Origin: Frigoribacterium sp. ACAM 257
Lineage (GTDB): Bacteria; Actinomycetota; Actinomycetes; Actinomycetales; Microbacteriaceae
Length of the DNA stretch: 64,000 nucleotides
Direction of reading: 5' to 3'
Assembly: GCF_007954365.1 (NCBI RefSeq)
Contig: NZ_VOLO01000004.1
Location: forward strand, 1 to 64,000
Shown: one piece after another, positions 25,183 to 33,129 of the stretch
Layout: every line of letters starts with the position of its first letter
Position numbering within the stretch: position 1 is the first letter of the stretch
The notes under the pieces: generated by a model
What the model was told of the DNA's origin: nothing
Databases searched by the model: none
The model's input: only the letters and a program-made list of their open reading frames with translations
Position numbers and translations under genes: made by a program

Positions 25183-27372
25183 ATGACGACGCCGTCCGAC
25201 GCCACGCCCGACCGCACTTCCGCACCCGGGACCGCGCCCGCACCTGCGGTCCCCGCGATCGTCCACCTGACCTCCGGCGGCGTGAGCGTGGTGCTCGACC
25301 TCACCGCGGGTCGCCTGCCCGTCGTCGCCTGGTGGGGCGCGGCCCTCGGAGACCAGTCGGCCGACGAGCTCGACGCCGTCGTCCGCGGCGGCCTCGCCGG
25401 CGTCGTGCCGAACGAGCTCGACGAGCCCGAGATCGTCGAGCTGCTGCCGCTCGCCTCGGGGGGCTGGCGAGGCCAGCCGGGGCTCGAGGGGCACAGTGCG
25501 GGCACCTCCTGGACGCCCCTGTTCCGGGCCGAGGCGACGACGCTCGAGGGGCGCGTGCTCACCGTGCACGGCGTCGACGAGCGGTCCGGCCTCGCGGTCG
25601 ACGTCGTCGTCGAGCTGCTCGGGTCCGGGCTGCTGCGCAGCCGTGCCGCGGTCACCCGCACGTCCGGCGACGAGTTCGTCGTCGACTCGCTGCAGCTGGC
25701 GCTCCCCGTGCCCCGCCGAGCCCAGGAGGTGCTCGACCTGGCCGGCCGGTGGGGCCGCGAGCGCGCCCCGCAGCGGCTGCCGTTCGTGGTGGGCGCGCAC
25801 CTGCGCGACTCGCGGCGCGGACGCACCGGGGCCGACGCCTCCCTGGTGCTGGCCGCCGGCACGCCCGGCTTCGGCTTCTCGACGGGCGAGGTGTGGACGC
25901 TGCACGTCGCGTGGAGCGGCGACCACCGCGAGTACGCCGAGCGCATGGCGAGCGGCACGAGCGTGATCGGCGGCGGCGAGCTGCTGCTGCCCGGCGAGGT
26001 GCGGCTCCAGGCCGGCGAGACCTACCAGGGGCCGTGGGTCTACGCGTCCTGGGGCCGAGGCCTCGACGAGGCCGCAGCCCGGTTCCACGAGCACCTGCGG
26101 TCGCGCCCCGGCCACCCGTCGTCGCCGCGGCCCGTCGTCCTCAACACGTGGGAGGCCGTCTACTTCGACCACGACCTCGACCGGCTCGTCGAGCTCGCCC
26201 GAGCGGCCACCGAGGTCGGCGCCGAGCGCTTCGTGCTCGACGACGGCTGGTTCCGCGGGCGGCGCGACGACACGGCCGGCCTCGGCGACTGGTTCGTCGA
26301 CGAGACGGTCTGGCCCGACGGCCTCGAGCCGCTGATCAGCGCGGTCCGCGAGCTCGGCCTCGACTTCGGCATCTGGGTCGAGCCCGAGATGGTGAACCCC
26401 GACAGCGACCTGGCCCGCACGCACCCCGAGTGGATGCTCGCGCCGGCCGGCCGCCTCCCCATGACCGGGCGCAGCCAGCAGGTGCTCGACCTCGGGCACC
26501 CCGAGGCGTACGCGTACCTGCTCGAGCGGCTCACCGACCTGCTCGGCTCGCACGACGTCGCGTACGTCAAGTGGGACCACAACCGCGACCTGCTCGAGGC
26601 CGGCCACTCCCCCACCGGCACACCGGGCGTGCACGAGCAGACCCTCGCGCTCTACCGCCTGCTCGACGAGCTGCGCGGGCGGTTCCCGGACGTCGAGATC
26701 GAGTCGTGCTCGTCGGGCGGCGCCCGTGCCGACCTCGGCGTGCTCGAGCGCACCGACCGGGTGTGGGCCAGCGACAACATCGACCCGCTCGAGCGCCAGC
26801 AGATCCAGCGCTGGACCTCGCAGCTGCTGCCCGGCGAGATCGTCGGCTCGCACGTCGGCTCGCCGCACTCCCACTCGACGGGCCGCACGCACACCCTCGC
26901 GTTCCGCGCCGGCACCGCGCTCTTCAGCCACTTCGGCATCGAGTGGGACGTCTCCCGCGCCTCGGCCGACGACCGCGCCGAGCTCGCCCGCTGGGTCGAC
27001 CTCTACAAGGAGGTGCGTCCGCTCGTGCACACCGGTCGCGTCGTGCGCGCCGACCACGTCGACGAGTCGTCGCTGCTGCACGGCGTCGTGTCGCAGGACG
27101 GGTCGGAGGCTCTCTTCGCGTTCGTCCAGCTGACGACGCCGCTCACGTCGGCGACGGGGTCCGTGCCGCTGCCCGGGCTCGACCCTTCCCGGCGGTATCG
27201 GGTCGAGGTGCAGGAGCCCGGCGACCGGCCCCGGACCCGTTCCGACTCGCCGCCGCCGTGGATCGTCGACGGGAGCGTCGTGCTGCCGGGCGGCGTGCTC
27301 GCCGAGCAGGGGCTGCAGCTGCCGGCGCTGCACCCTGAGCAGCTGCTGCTGCTGCGAGCGACCGCCCTGTAG
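25183..27372 (+). CDS. GH36 alpha-galactosidase
   Basis: 729 residues, RBS AGAGGAGC 6 bp before the ATG. The N-terminal beta domain is followed by the catalytic barrel: WEAVYFDHD, VLDDGWFRGRRDD, GIWVEPEMVNPDSDL, nucleophile Asp465 in KWDHNRDL, SCSSGGARAD, and acid/base Asp531 in WASDNIDPLERQ. These are GH36 landmarks (group I/II type). There is no signal peptide, so it should act on imported alpha-galactosides such as melibiose or raffinose. It stands alone, divergent from the ROK regulator and without a transporter gene beside it. Specificity within GH36 is not certain. Confidence 0.93.
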   Translation: MTTPSDATPDRTSAPGTAPAPAVPAIVHLTSGGVSVVLDLTAGRLPVVAWWGAALGDQSADELDAVVRGGLAGVVPNELDEPEIVELLPLASGGWRGQPGLEGHSAGTSWTPLFRAEATTLEGRVLTVHGVDERSGLAVDVVVELLGSGLLRSRAAVTRTSGDEFVVDSLQLALPVPRRAQEVLDLAGRWGRERAPQRLPFVVGAHLRDSRRGRTGADASLVLAAGTPGFGFSTGEVWTLHVAWSGDHREYAERMASGTSVIGGGELLLPGEVRLQAGETYQGPWVYASWGRGLDEAAARFHEHLRSRPGHPSSPRPVVLNTWEAVYFDHDLDRLVELARAATEVGAERFVLDDGWFRGRRDDTAGLGDWFVDETVWPDGLEPLISAVRELGLDFGIWVEPEMVNPDSDLARTHPEWMLAPAGRLPMTGRSQQVLDLGHPEAYAYLLERLTDLLGSHDVAYVKWDHNRDLLEAGHSPTGTPGVHEQTLALYRLLDELRGRFPDVEIESCSSGGARADLGVLERTDRVWASDNIDPLERQQIQRWTSQLLPGEIVGSHVGSPHSHSTGRTHTLAFRAGTALFSHFGIEWDVSRASADDRAELARWVDLYKEVRPLVHTGRVVRADHVDESSLLHGVVSQDGSEALFAFVQLTTPLTSATGSVPLPGLDPSRRYRVEVQEPGDRPRTRSDSPPPWIVDGSVVLPGGVLAEQGLQLPALHPEQLLLLRATAL

Positions 27373-27412
27373 GAGGCGCGGGTCGGCCCTCGGGACGGGC
27401 TCGCCGCCTCCT
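27371..27412 (+). terminator. Terminator overlapping the alpha-galactosidase stop codon
   Basis: AGGAGGCG at 27371-27378, starting inside the TAG stop, pairs with CGCCTCCT at 27405-27412, with inner GC-rich pairing around CCTCGGG. Confidence 0.55.
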
Positions 27413-27457
27413 GCGACCTGGGTGTCGGTCCTCGGGGCGCGGCGTACGCTCGCGCCC

Positions 27458-27742
27458 ATGACCAACGACGATCACACCACTCGCCCCTCCGAGGCGAAGC
27501 ACGAGACCGACGACCCCACCACCTCGACAGCGACCAGCGAGGAGACCGTCGAGGAGATGCAGTCGACGCCCGTCGCCGACTCCCCCGCGGTCGACGACGA
27601 CATCGACCAGGACGCCGTCAAGACCCTGCCCGGCTCGGGCGGGCCCGACGACGTCGGCACGGTCGACGTGGATCCTGCTGACCTCAACCTCTCGGGCGAC
27701 TCGATCCCCGGGCACCCGAAGCCGGGCCCGCCCAAGCGCTAG
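27458..27742 (+). CDS. Small acidic protein of unknown function
   Basis: 94 residues, strongly acidic and rich in Thr, Ser, Pro and Asp (MTNDDHTTRP ... VDDDIDQDAVKTL ... GHPKPGPPKR). It has no hydrophobic segment and looks disordered. A -10-like TACGCT at 27445-27450 lies 7 bp before the ATG, so the message is probably leaderless; an in-frame GTG at 27422 is a weaker alternative. No family recognised. Confidence 0.65.
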   Translation: MTNDDHTTRPSEAKHETDDPTTSTATSEETVEEMQSTPVADSPAVDDDIDQDAVKTLPGSGGPDDVGTVDVDPADLNLSGDSIPGHPKPGPPKR

Positions 27743-27776
27743 CCCGTCGTCACGCGCCGGTCCGCAGTCGCTGCCC

Positions 27777-28370
27777 TCAGGCGCCGACGCCGTCCCGGAG
27801 GAGTCGGACGGCCCCGTCGACCGACTCCTCCGTCAGGTCCCTGCGCGTCACGATGTGGTAGCTCAACAGGCCCACCAGCGCCTCGACCGCCGTCGCGACC
27901 GGGGCACCGGCGCGCACCTGGCCGGCCTTCGCCGCCCGGTCGAACCGCGCCTCCAGGGCGACCCTCGTCACGGTCGTGAGCTGCTCGTCGTACCGAGCAG
28001 CCACGTCGTCGTCCTCGGCGGTCGCCGCCGACGTCGCCCGCAGCAGGGCCGCGGTCGACGGCGTCGCGAGCGCCTGCCCGAAGTCACGAAGCCACTCGGC
28101 GACGTCGGCCCAGACGTCGTCGCTGTCGGTGTCCGGGCTCGGCACCGCGAGGCCGGGCATCAGGTGCCCCTCGAGCACGCCCTCGGCCACCAGCGCGGCC
28201 TTCGACGACCACCAGCGGTAGATCGTCTGCTTGCCGACGCCCGCCGCGGTCGCGACCCGGTCGAGCGACAGCTTGTCGTAGCCGCGCTCGGCGAGCTCGT
28301 CGCGCGCTGCGAGCAGGATCGCGAGACGCGCCTGTTCGCTGCGGGCGCGACCGGGTCGTGTCGTGGTCAT
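27777..28370 (-). CDS. TetR/AcrR family regulator
   Basis: 197 residues. HTH segment ILLAARDELAERGYDKLSLDRVATAAGVGKQTIYRWWSSKAALVAEGV lies at about 18-65 (positions given; the YRWW end is diagnostic for this subgroup). The C-terminal domain is of the TetR_C type (VTRVALEARFDRAAKAGQVR). It lies 23 bp after the SDR gene on the same strand and is probably co-transcribed with it, acting on the palindrome upstream of that gene. Confidence 0.9.
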   Translation of the reverse strand: MTTTRPGRARSEQARLAILLAARDELAERGYDKLSLDRVATAAGVGKQTIYRWWSSKAALVAEGVLEGHLMPGLAVPSPDTDSDDVWADVAEWLRDFGQALATPSTAALLRATSAATAEDDDVAARYDEQLTTVTRVALEARFDRAAKAGQVRAGAPVATAVEALVGLLSYHIVTRRDLTEESVDGAVRLLRDGVGA

Positions 28371-28393
28371 GGCACCAGCTTGGTCGATCGCCG

Positions 28394-29437
28394 CTACTGC
28401 ACCGACCAGCCGCCGTCGCTGGCGAGGATCGCACCGTTGATGTTGACCGCGTCGTCGCTCAGCAGGAACGTGATCGACGCGGCCAGCTCCTCGGCGGTCG
28501 CGATGCTCGGGATCGCCGCCTGGAACGGCCGCAGCCGCGCCGACCCGACCTCGGACACGGTCGCCGGGAAGGGGATCCCCGTCGCGACCCCGCCGGGCGC
28601 CACCGCGTTGACCCGGATGCCCTGGCCGGCGTACATGAACGCGGCCGACTTCGTCAGGCCGACCACGCCGTGCTTGGACACCGTGTAGGCGTTGCCCGAG
28701 GCGTTGCCGCGCAGCCCGGCCTCGGAGGCGACGTTGACGATCGAGCCGCGCCGCGCCTCCTGCATGAGCGGCAGCACTGCCCGCGAGAGCTTGAAGGCGC
28801 CGGTGAGGTTGACGGCGATGACCTTGTCCCACATGGCGTCGGTGGTCTCGTGCAGCGGCGAGAAGTCGTCGTTGATGCCCGCGATGTTGGCGAGGGCGTC
28901 GACGCGCCCGTCGGCGGCGGCGACGATGCGGTCGACGTCGTCCTGCGCCGTGATGTCGCCGGCGACGGTCACCAGGGCGACGGGCAGGTCCGGCAGGGCG
29001 GCGGCGAGCGCCTCGAGCTTGTCGGCGAACAGGTCGACGGCGACGACGCGGCCGCCCTCGCGGGCCACGCGGGAGGCGGTGGCTCGGCCGATCCCGGAGG
29101 CCGCCCCGGTCACCACGACGGTCTTGCCGGTGAAGCGGCCGGGGGTGGTCTTCTCGCGCCAGGGGCCGGAGCCGTCGTCGGCGCCGTCCACCGCCTCCTC
29201 AGGGAGCACGCCGCCGTTCGCGCGCAGCACCAGGTCGTCGACGACGGCCTGCGGCAGCTGTCCCTGGCTCAGCGCGACGAGCTGCTGCAGCGGCAGGCTG
29301 CGCACGGGTGCGAGCGTCGACTCGTCGAACGCGACTCCCTGCCCGAGGACCTCGCGGACGAGCGCGCCGCCCTCGGGGTGGTCGAGCCAGTCGCCGATGG
29401 AGGTGGAGCCGGTCAGCGGGCGGTCGTTCGTGGTCAT
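28394..29437 (-). CDS. SDR oxidoreductase with an extra N-terminal module
   Basis: 347 residues. The C-terminal 250 form a classical short-chain dehydrogenase: TGAASGIGRATA (NAD(P) binding), NIAGIN, catalytic Ser in NVASEAG, and YTVSK with Tyr and Lys. In front lies an extra segment of about 95 residues (TSIGDWLDHPEGGALVREVLG ... LSQGQLPQAVVDDLVLRANGG) not part of the SDR fold; it reminds me of short C-terminal modules seen in some GH3 enzymes, but this is only an impression. Regulated by the adjacent TetR through a 21-bp palindrome at 29460-29480. Substrate unknown. Confidence 0.88.
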   Translation of the reverse strand: MTTNDRPLTGSTSIGDWLDHPEGGALVREVLGQGVAFDESTLAPVRSLPLQQLVALSQGQLPQAVVDDLVLRANGGVLPEEAVDGADDGSGPWREKTTPGRFTGKTVVVTGAASGIGRATASRVAREGGRVVAVDLFADKLEALAAALPDLPVALVTVAGDITAQDDVDRIVAAADGRVDALANIAGINDDFSPLHETTDAMWDKVIAVNLTGAFKLSRAVLPLMQEARRGSIVNVASEAGLRGNASGNAYTVSKHGVVGLTKSAAFMYAGQGIRVNAVAPGGVATGIPFPATVSEVGSARLRPFQAAIPSIATAEELAASITFLLSDDAVNINGAILASDGGWSVQ

Positions 29438-29459
29438 GGTGTCTCGCTCCCTCGCGTTC

Positions 29460-29480
29460 AACGAGACTGCTTGTCTCGTT
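29460..29480 (-). promoter_or_regulatory. Perfect TetR-type operator upstream of the SDR gene
   Basis: AACGAGAC and GTCTCGTT are perfect 8-bp inverted arms around a 5-bp spacer TGCTT, 23 bp before the SDR start codon. The TetR gene downstream in the same unit is the obvious candidate binder. Confidence 0.75.
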
Positions 29481-29554
29481 TTGGTGAGGGTAGGGGTGCA
29501 GGCTGAGCGTCAGCCGCGTCAGCCGCGTCAGTCGCGTCAGTCGAGCTCGCAGAA

Positions 29555-29652
29555 TTCAGGAACCTGGCACCCAGGAGTCCTGATCCGTGCACGGTTCAGG
29601 ACTCAGCCTCCCCCCGCCGCACGACTCAGGACCGATCTTCCTGAATGAGGAG
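29555..29652 (+). repeat. 98-bp intergenic repeat element, copy 2
   Basis: TTCAGGA at 29555, TCCTGAT at offset 23, TTCAGGA at offset 40, CTCAGGA at offset 70 and TTCCTGAATGAGGAG at the end, exactly as in the copies at 366 and 55824. It ends 7 bp from the 3' end of the DUF2071 gene. Confidence 0.85.
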
Positions 29653-29659
29653 GCGGGAG

Positions 29660-30355
29660 TCAGCCGCGCGAGTACTGCACGACGACGCCGGGCGACCACG
29701 TCGTGAGGTCGGGTTCACGGTCGACGAGGCCGGGCAGGCCGGCCGCCGCGAGCAGCTCGTCGTCGAGGCGCGTCGCCGTCGCGGTGCGGAGCGGCCACGG
29801 CTCGTGCGCCCTCCGCCACCAACGGGCCCGGCCGGAGGAGGCGGCGTGCACGCCCCAGCGCTCCGTCAGGAACTCGAGGGCGGGCGTCGGCGCGACCGCC
29901 TCGTCGATCGGGGCGACACGGACGAGGCTGCCCGCGCCTCCTCGGTGCCGCTCAGTGCGGTGCGCGACGTCGTCCGCCCGCACCCGGGAGCCGGCCCTGG
30001 CCCAGACGTAGGGCAGTCCGATCGTGCGCGCCGCGAGCACGGCCGGGAGGTGCTGCGTGTCGATCGAGCGGTAGGCGACGCCCTGCCGGCCGAGATCGTC
30101 GACCGTCGCGAGCTGCACGGCGATCTCGGTCATCGTGCCGAGCCGGCCGAGCCTCGGCAGCGGCGGCACCGTGCTGTCGACGAAGCGGTAGGCGACGAGG
30201 CTGGCCCAGGCGGCACCGTCGTGCTCGTCGGGGCGGGTGCCGGGCGGCACGAGCGGGGCGACGCGGTCGGGCTCGACCCGCCAGTGCAGGCCCACCACCT
30301 CGCGCCAGTCGTGCTGCGTGACGGGTCGGTGCGGGAGCGGCGGGGCGGCGGACAC
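29660..30355 (-). CDS. DUF2071 (YqjF-like) protein
   Basis: 231 residues from a GTG start. Family-like landmarks are HDWREVVGLHWRVEPDRVAPLVPPGT at the N-terminus, ASLVAYRF, TEIAVQLATVDDLGRQGVAYRSIDT in the middle, and FLTERWGVHAA before the end. No signal peptide or membrane segment. The family belongs to the acetoacetate-decarboxylase-like fold and has no assigned role. It is flanked by a 98-bp element at its 3' side and by a period-20 palindrome 58 bp before its start. Confidence 0.88.
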   Translation of the reverse strand: MSAAPPLPHRPVTQHDWREVVGLHWRVEPDRVAPLVPPGTRPDEHDGAAWASLVAYRFVDSTVPPLPRLGRLGTMTEIAVQLATVDDLGRQGVAYRSIDTQHLPAVLAARTIGLPYVWARAGSRVRADDVAHRTERHRGGAGSLVRVAPIDEAVAPTPALEFLTERWGVHAASSGRARWWRRAHEPWPLRTATATRLDDELLAAAGLPGLVDREPDLTTWSPGVVVQYSRG

Positions 30356-30412
30356 GCGTCCGTTCTACGCCGTGCCGTGCCGCGCCGGGCGCCCTGCCGT
30401 ACGCCGGCGCGG

Positions 30413-30485
30413 CCGAGGGCGGGTCACTTGCGTCGAGGGCGGGTCACGGACGACCCGCCCTCGAGCGCGCTGACCCGCCCTCGAC
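30413..30485. repeat. 72-bp period-20 palindrome, copy D
   Basis: CCGAGGGCGGGTC, then GTCGAGGGCGGGTC, then GACCCGCCCTCGA and GACCCGCCCTCGAC with 6-bp spacers (ACTTGC, ACGGAC, GCGCGCT) unlike those in the other copies. It lies between the DUF2071 start and the SDR 3' end. Confidence 0.85.
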
Positions 30486-30577
30486 GAGATCACGTGAGGA
30501 ACGGGCGGCTGGCGAGAGACGCGCCGCCGGGCAGAGCCGCGCGGCGACAGCGCGGCGGAGCGGACGCGCGCGTGGCG

Positions 30578-31396
30578 TCAGTAGGCCGCGGACTGCCCGC
30601 CGTCGATCGGCACGACGGCCGCGTTCACGTAGGAGGAGTCGTCCGAGAGGAGGAACGCGACGACCGACGCGATCTCGGTCGCCTCGCCGTAGCGCTTGGT
30701 GGGGTTGCCCTGGATGAACTCCTCGGCCGCGCCACGCGGGTCGTCGGCGCTGATCTGCTTCATGGAGGCCTCGACCATCGGCGTCCAGATGGCGCCGGGC
30801 GCGATCGCGTTGATGCGGATGCCGAACCGGCCGTACTCGACGGCCGAGTTGCGGGTCAGGCCGACGACGCCGTGCTTGGCCGCCGCGTAGCCGGACTGGT
30901 TGCCGACGCCGCGGATGCCGCCGACGCTGGCCGTGTTGACGACCATGCCGGATCCCTGGCGCCGCATCACCGCGAGCACCTTCTCGAGCCCGAGGAACAC
31001 GCCGCGCAGGTTGATCGCGACGACCTTGTCGAACTCGTCGGCCGTGAAGTCCTCGGTGAGGTTCTGACGGCCCTCGATGCCTGCGTTGTTGAAGAAGCCG
31101 TCGATGCGCGAGAAACGCTCGACGGTGGCCGCGACGTAGGAGTCGACCTCCGCCTCCTTCGAGACGTCGGCGACCACGGTCAGCACCTCGGCGTCGGGCG
31201 ACGACGAGCGGATGGCCTCGACGCTGTCGGCGAGGCCCTTCTCGCTGACGTCGACCAGGGCCAGCGACGCGCCCTCGGCGGCGAGGCGGACGGCGGCGGC
31301 GCGACCGAGGCCGGAGCCGCCGCCGGTGATGAGGACGACCTTGTCGGCGAAGCGGTCGGCGGCGGGCGTGGGGGCAGGTGCGGGCGTGGTGGTCAT
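30578..31396 (-). CDS. SDR oxidoreductase (3-oxoacyl-reductase/glucose-dehydrogenase-like)
   Basis: 272 residues with AGGAG 7 bp before the ATG. Seen: VVLITGGGSGLGRAAAVRLAAEG (cofactor motif with the Asp-based ALVDVS that favours NAD), NNAGIE, NTASVGG with the catalytic Ser, and YAAAKHG with Tyr and Lys, ending in PIDGGQSAAY. A normal single-domain SDR. It is a single-gene unit with a direct-repeat promoter region upstream. The substrate cannot be told. Confidence 0.92.
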   Translation of the reverse strand: MTTTPAPAPTPAADRFADKVVLITGGGSGLGRAAAVRLAAEGASLALVDVSEKGLADSVEAIRSSSPDAEVLTVVADVSKEAEVDSYVAATVERFSRIDGFFNNAGIEGRQNLTEDFTADEFDKVVAINLRGVFLGLEKVLAVMRRQGSGMVVNTASVGGIRGVGNQSGYAAAKHGVVGLTRNSAVEYGRFGIRINAIAPGAIWTPMVEASMKQISADDPRGAAEEFIQGNPTKRYGEATEIASVVAFLLSDDSSYVNAAVVPIDGGQSAAY

Positions 31397-31490
31397 GGTG
31401 GTCTCCTGACTTCGACGATGAAGGGCTCGGAGCTCAGCGGTGCGGCGAGTCCTGATCGCGTGCCCTCGCACGAGATCGGCTCATATGCTA

Positions 31491-31518
31491 CACCTGTCGG
31501 CATTGACATCACCTGTCG
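31491..31518. promoter_or_regulatory. Direct repeats between two SDR genes
   Basis: CACCTGTCG occurs at 31491-31499 and again at 31510-31518, 19 bp apart. The intervening GACA creates an inverted TGTC/GACA as well. It lies upstream of the SDR gene at 31396 and is a candidate operator; the binder is unknown. Confidence 0.45.
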
Positions 31519-31557
31519 CCCTACAGCGTCGGCGCCCAGGCAGAGGCAGCCGCCGCG

Positions 31558-32295
31558 TCAGCGCTGCGGCAGCTCGACCCCCGTGGCCTCGACGAGCGCC
31601 GCGAGCAGTTCGTCCTGGAAGGACTCGTCGAGCGCCGACGCCTCGGGCTGCTGCTGACGATCGTGGTGCCAGTACGCGCCGCTGACGTCGGCATCGGCGC
31701 CTTCGCCGACCACGAGCCGGTCTTGCGTGCGGTGCCCCAGCTCGAAGTCGTCGGGGGCCGAGGGGCCGCCCATCTTCGTCGCGACCCAGCCGGGGTCGAC
31801 GGAGGCGGTGAACAGGCCGGGCGACCGACGCGCGACCGCGGCCGACAGGGCGGTGACGAAGAGCTTGCTGTCCGAGTAGCTGCCCGTCGCGCGGTCGCCG
31901 CTCCAGTCGATCCCGTCGAGGGAGGCGGTGCCGCTGCGGTGCATGCCGCTGCTGAGGTAGACGTGCCGCGTCGGGTGCTCGAGCAGCGCGGTGAGCAGGT
32001 AGGGCGCGACCACGTTGACCGGGATCAGCGGCGCGCCCGAGTAGACGCCGGCGTTGTGCACGACGCCGTCGAGGGCCGGCCCGTCGTTCAGGTCGGCGAC
32101 GGCGCGCAGCACGTCGTCGCGCACCCCGAAGTCGGCGACCAGGAGGCGCGCGCCGCGGTCGAGGAGGCCGGCCACCGCCTCTTTCCGCTGCTCGCCGCGC
32201 ACGTGCACGACGACGTCGTGCCCCTGCTCGAGGAGGGCCGCGGCCGAGCCGTGCCCGAGGCCGTCGGAGGAACCGGTGACGAGGAGGTGTGCCAT
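31558..32295 (-). CDS. SDR-family NAD(P)-binding protein
   Basis: 245 residues beginning MAHLLVTGSSDGLGHGSAAALLEQGH, an SDR cofactor motif. NNAG is replaced by VHNAGVY, the catalytic region has YLSSGMHRSG and YSDSKLF with Tyr/Lys, followed by SVDPGWVATKMGG, as in the retinol-dehydrogenase/light-dependent protochlorophyllide-reductase-like branch. ATG 32295 was chosen; an ATG at 32304 is possible. Divergent from the membrane protein at 32385. Confidence 0.88.
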   Translation of the reverse strand: MAHLLVTGSSDGLGHGSAAALLEQGHDVVVHVRGEQRKEAVAGLLDRGARLLVADFGVRDDVLRAVADLNDGPALDGVVHNAGVYSGAPLIPVNVVAPYLLTALLEHPTRHVYLSSGMHRSGTASLDGIDWSGDRATGSYSDSKLFVTALSAAVARRSPGLFTASVDPGWVATKMGGPSAPDDFELGHRTQDRLVVGEGADADVSGAYWHHDRQQQPEASALDESFQDELLAALVEATGVELPQR

Positions 32296-32384
32296 GCGGC
32301 CCATCCTGCACCCTGCCCCCGACACCCCGGCCCGGACACCTGCCCGCGCTCGGCTACCGTGGACTCGACCCCCAGGAGGCCCCC

Positions 32385-33005
32385 GTGGACGCACGCCGGC
32401 AGCGCATGCTGCGCGCCGCGCTGTCCGCGGGCGTCAGCACCCTCGTCACGGCCGTCGCGCACGCCCTCGGCGGCGGCACGTTCCCGCCCGCGCTGCTGCT
32501 CGGCACCGCCGTCGTCGTGAGCGTGCTCGTCTGCTTCGCGCTCGGCGGCCGCCGGGTGACGCTCCCCCGGCTGGTCGTCGCCGTCGCCGCGACGCAGGGC
32601 CTGCTGCACGCCGTCTTCACCCTCGCGGGCGGCATGGCCCCGATGACCGACGACCAGCCCGCAGGAGGCGCGGGCGGCGCGCACGCCGGCCACCACCTCC
32701 CCGGGGCGACGGCCGTGCTGCCCGAGCTCGCCGCAGGAGCACACGACGGCAGCATGGTCGGCGCGCACGTCGTGGCCGGTCTCGTGACGATCGCGTCGCT
32801 CCGCGCGGGGACCTCGGCCGTGCGACAGCTCGTCCGCGCGCTGGGGCTCGTGCTCGTGCGGCTCGTCGCCCGCGTCGTCGCGCTCGCCGTGCCGCACCGG
32901 CCGCGCGGCGTCGTCCGCGTCGAGCGTGCCCCGCGACCGCTCCTCACGCTGTTGCTCGCGACCACGCGCGCCCTCCGCGGGCCGCCCGCGCCGGCGACGA
33001 CCTAG
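32385..33005 (+). CDS. Membrane protein of a probable copper-handling cluster
   Basis: 206 residues from GTG 32385, with a strong AGGAGG 7 bp upstream. Hydrophobic segments include LLLGTAVVVSVLVCFALG, VVAVAATQGLLHAVFTLAGG, and MVGAHVVAGLVTIASLRAG; a His-rich loop (GGAHAGHHLPG) lies between the second and third. It stands directly upstream of a YcnI-like gene and a PepSY membrane protein, which elsewhere go with copper import or resistance, so metal contact by the His loop is plausible. No formal family is recognised. Confidence 0.75.
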   Translation: MDARRQRMLRAALSAGVSTLVTAVAHALGGGTFPPALLLGTAVVVSVLVCFALGGRRVTLPRLVVAVAATQGLLHAVFTLAGGMAPMTDDQPAGGAGGAHAGHHLPGATAVLPELAAGAHDGSMVGAHVVAGLVTIASLRAGTSAVRQLVRALGLVLVRLVARVVALAVPHRPRGVVRVERAPRPLLTLLLATTRALRGPPAPATT

Positions 33006-33129
33006 AGCCGCGCACGCCTCCTGACGGCGGGCGCGGCGTCGACCGTGCCCGACCGCTCTCACCGGTCCGGCACGGCACGACCTCCCCTGTCGCCGCGGGG
33101 TCCGCCCCGCCTGCCCGAAGGACACCCTC

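Noticed and set aside
29461-29660. Small ORF in the gap after the SDR gene
   Set aside because: The space is accounted for by an operator and the 98-bp element; no frame has a start with RBS.
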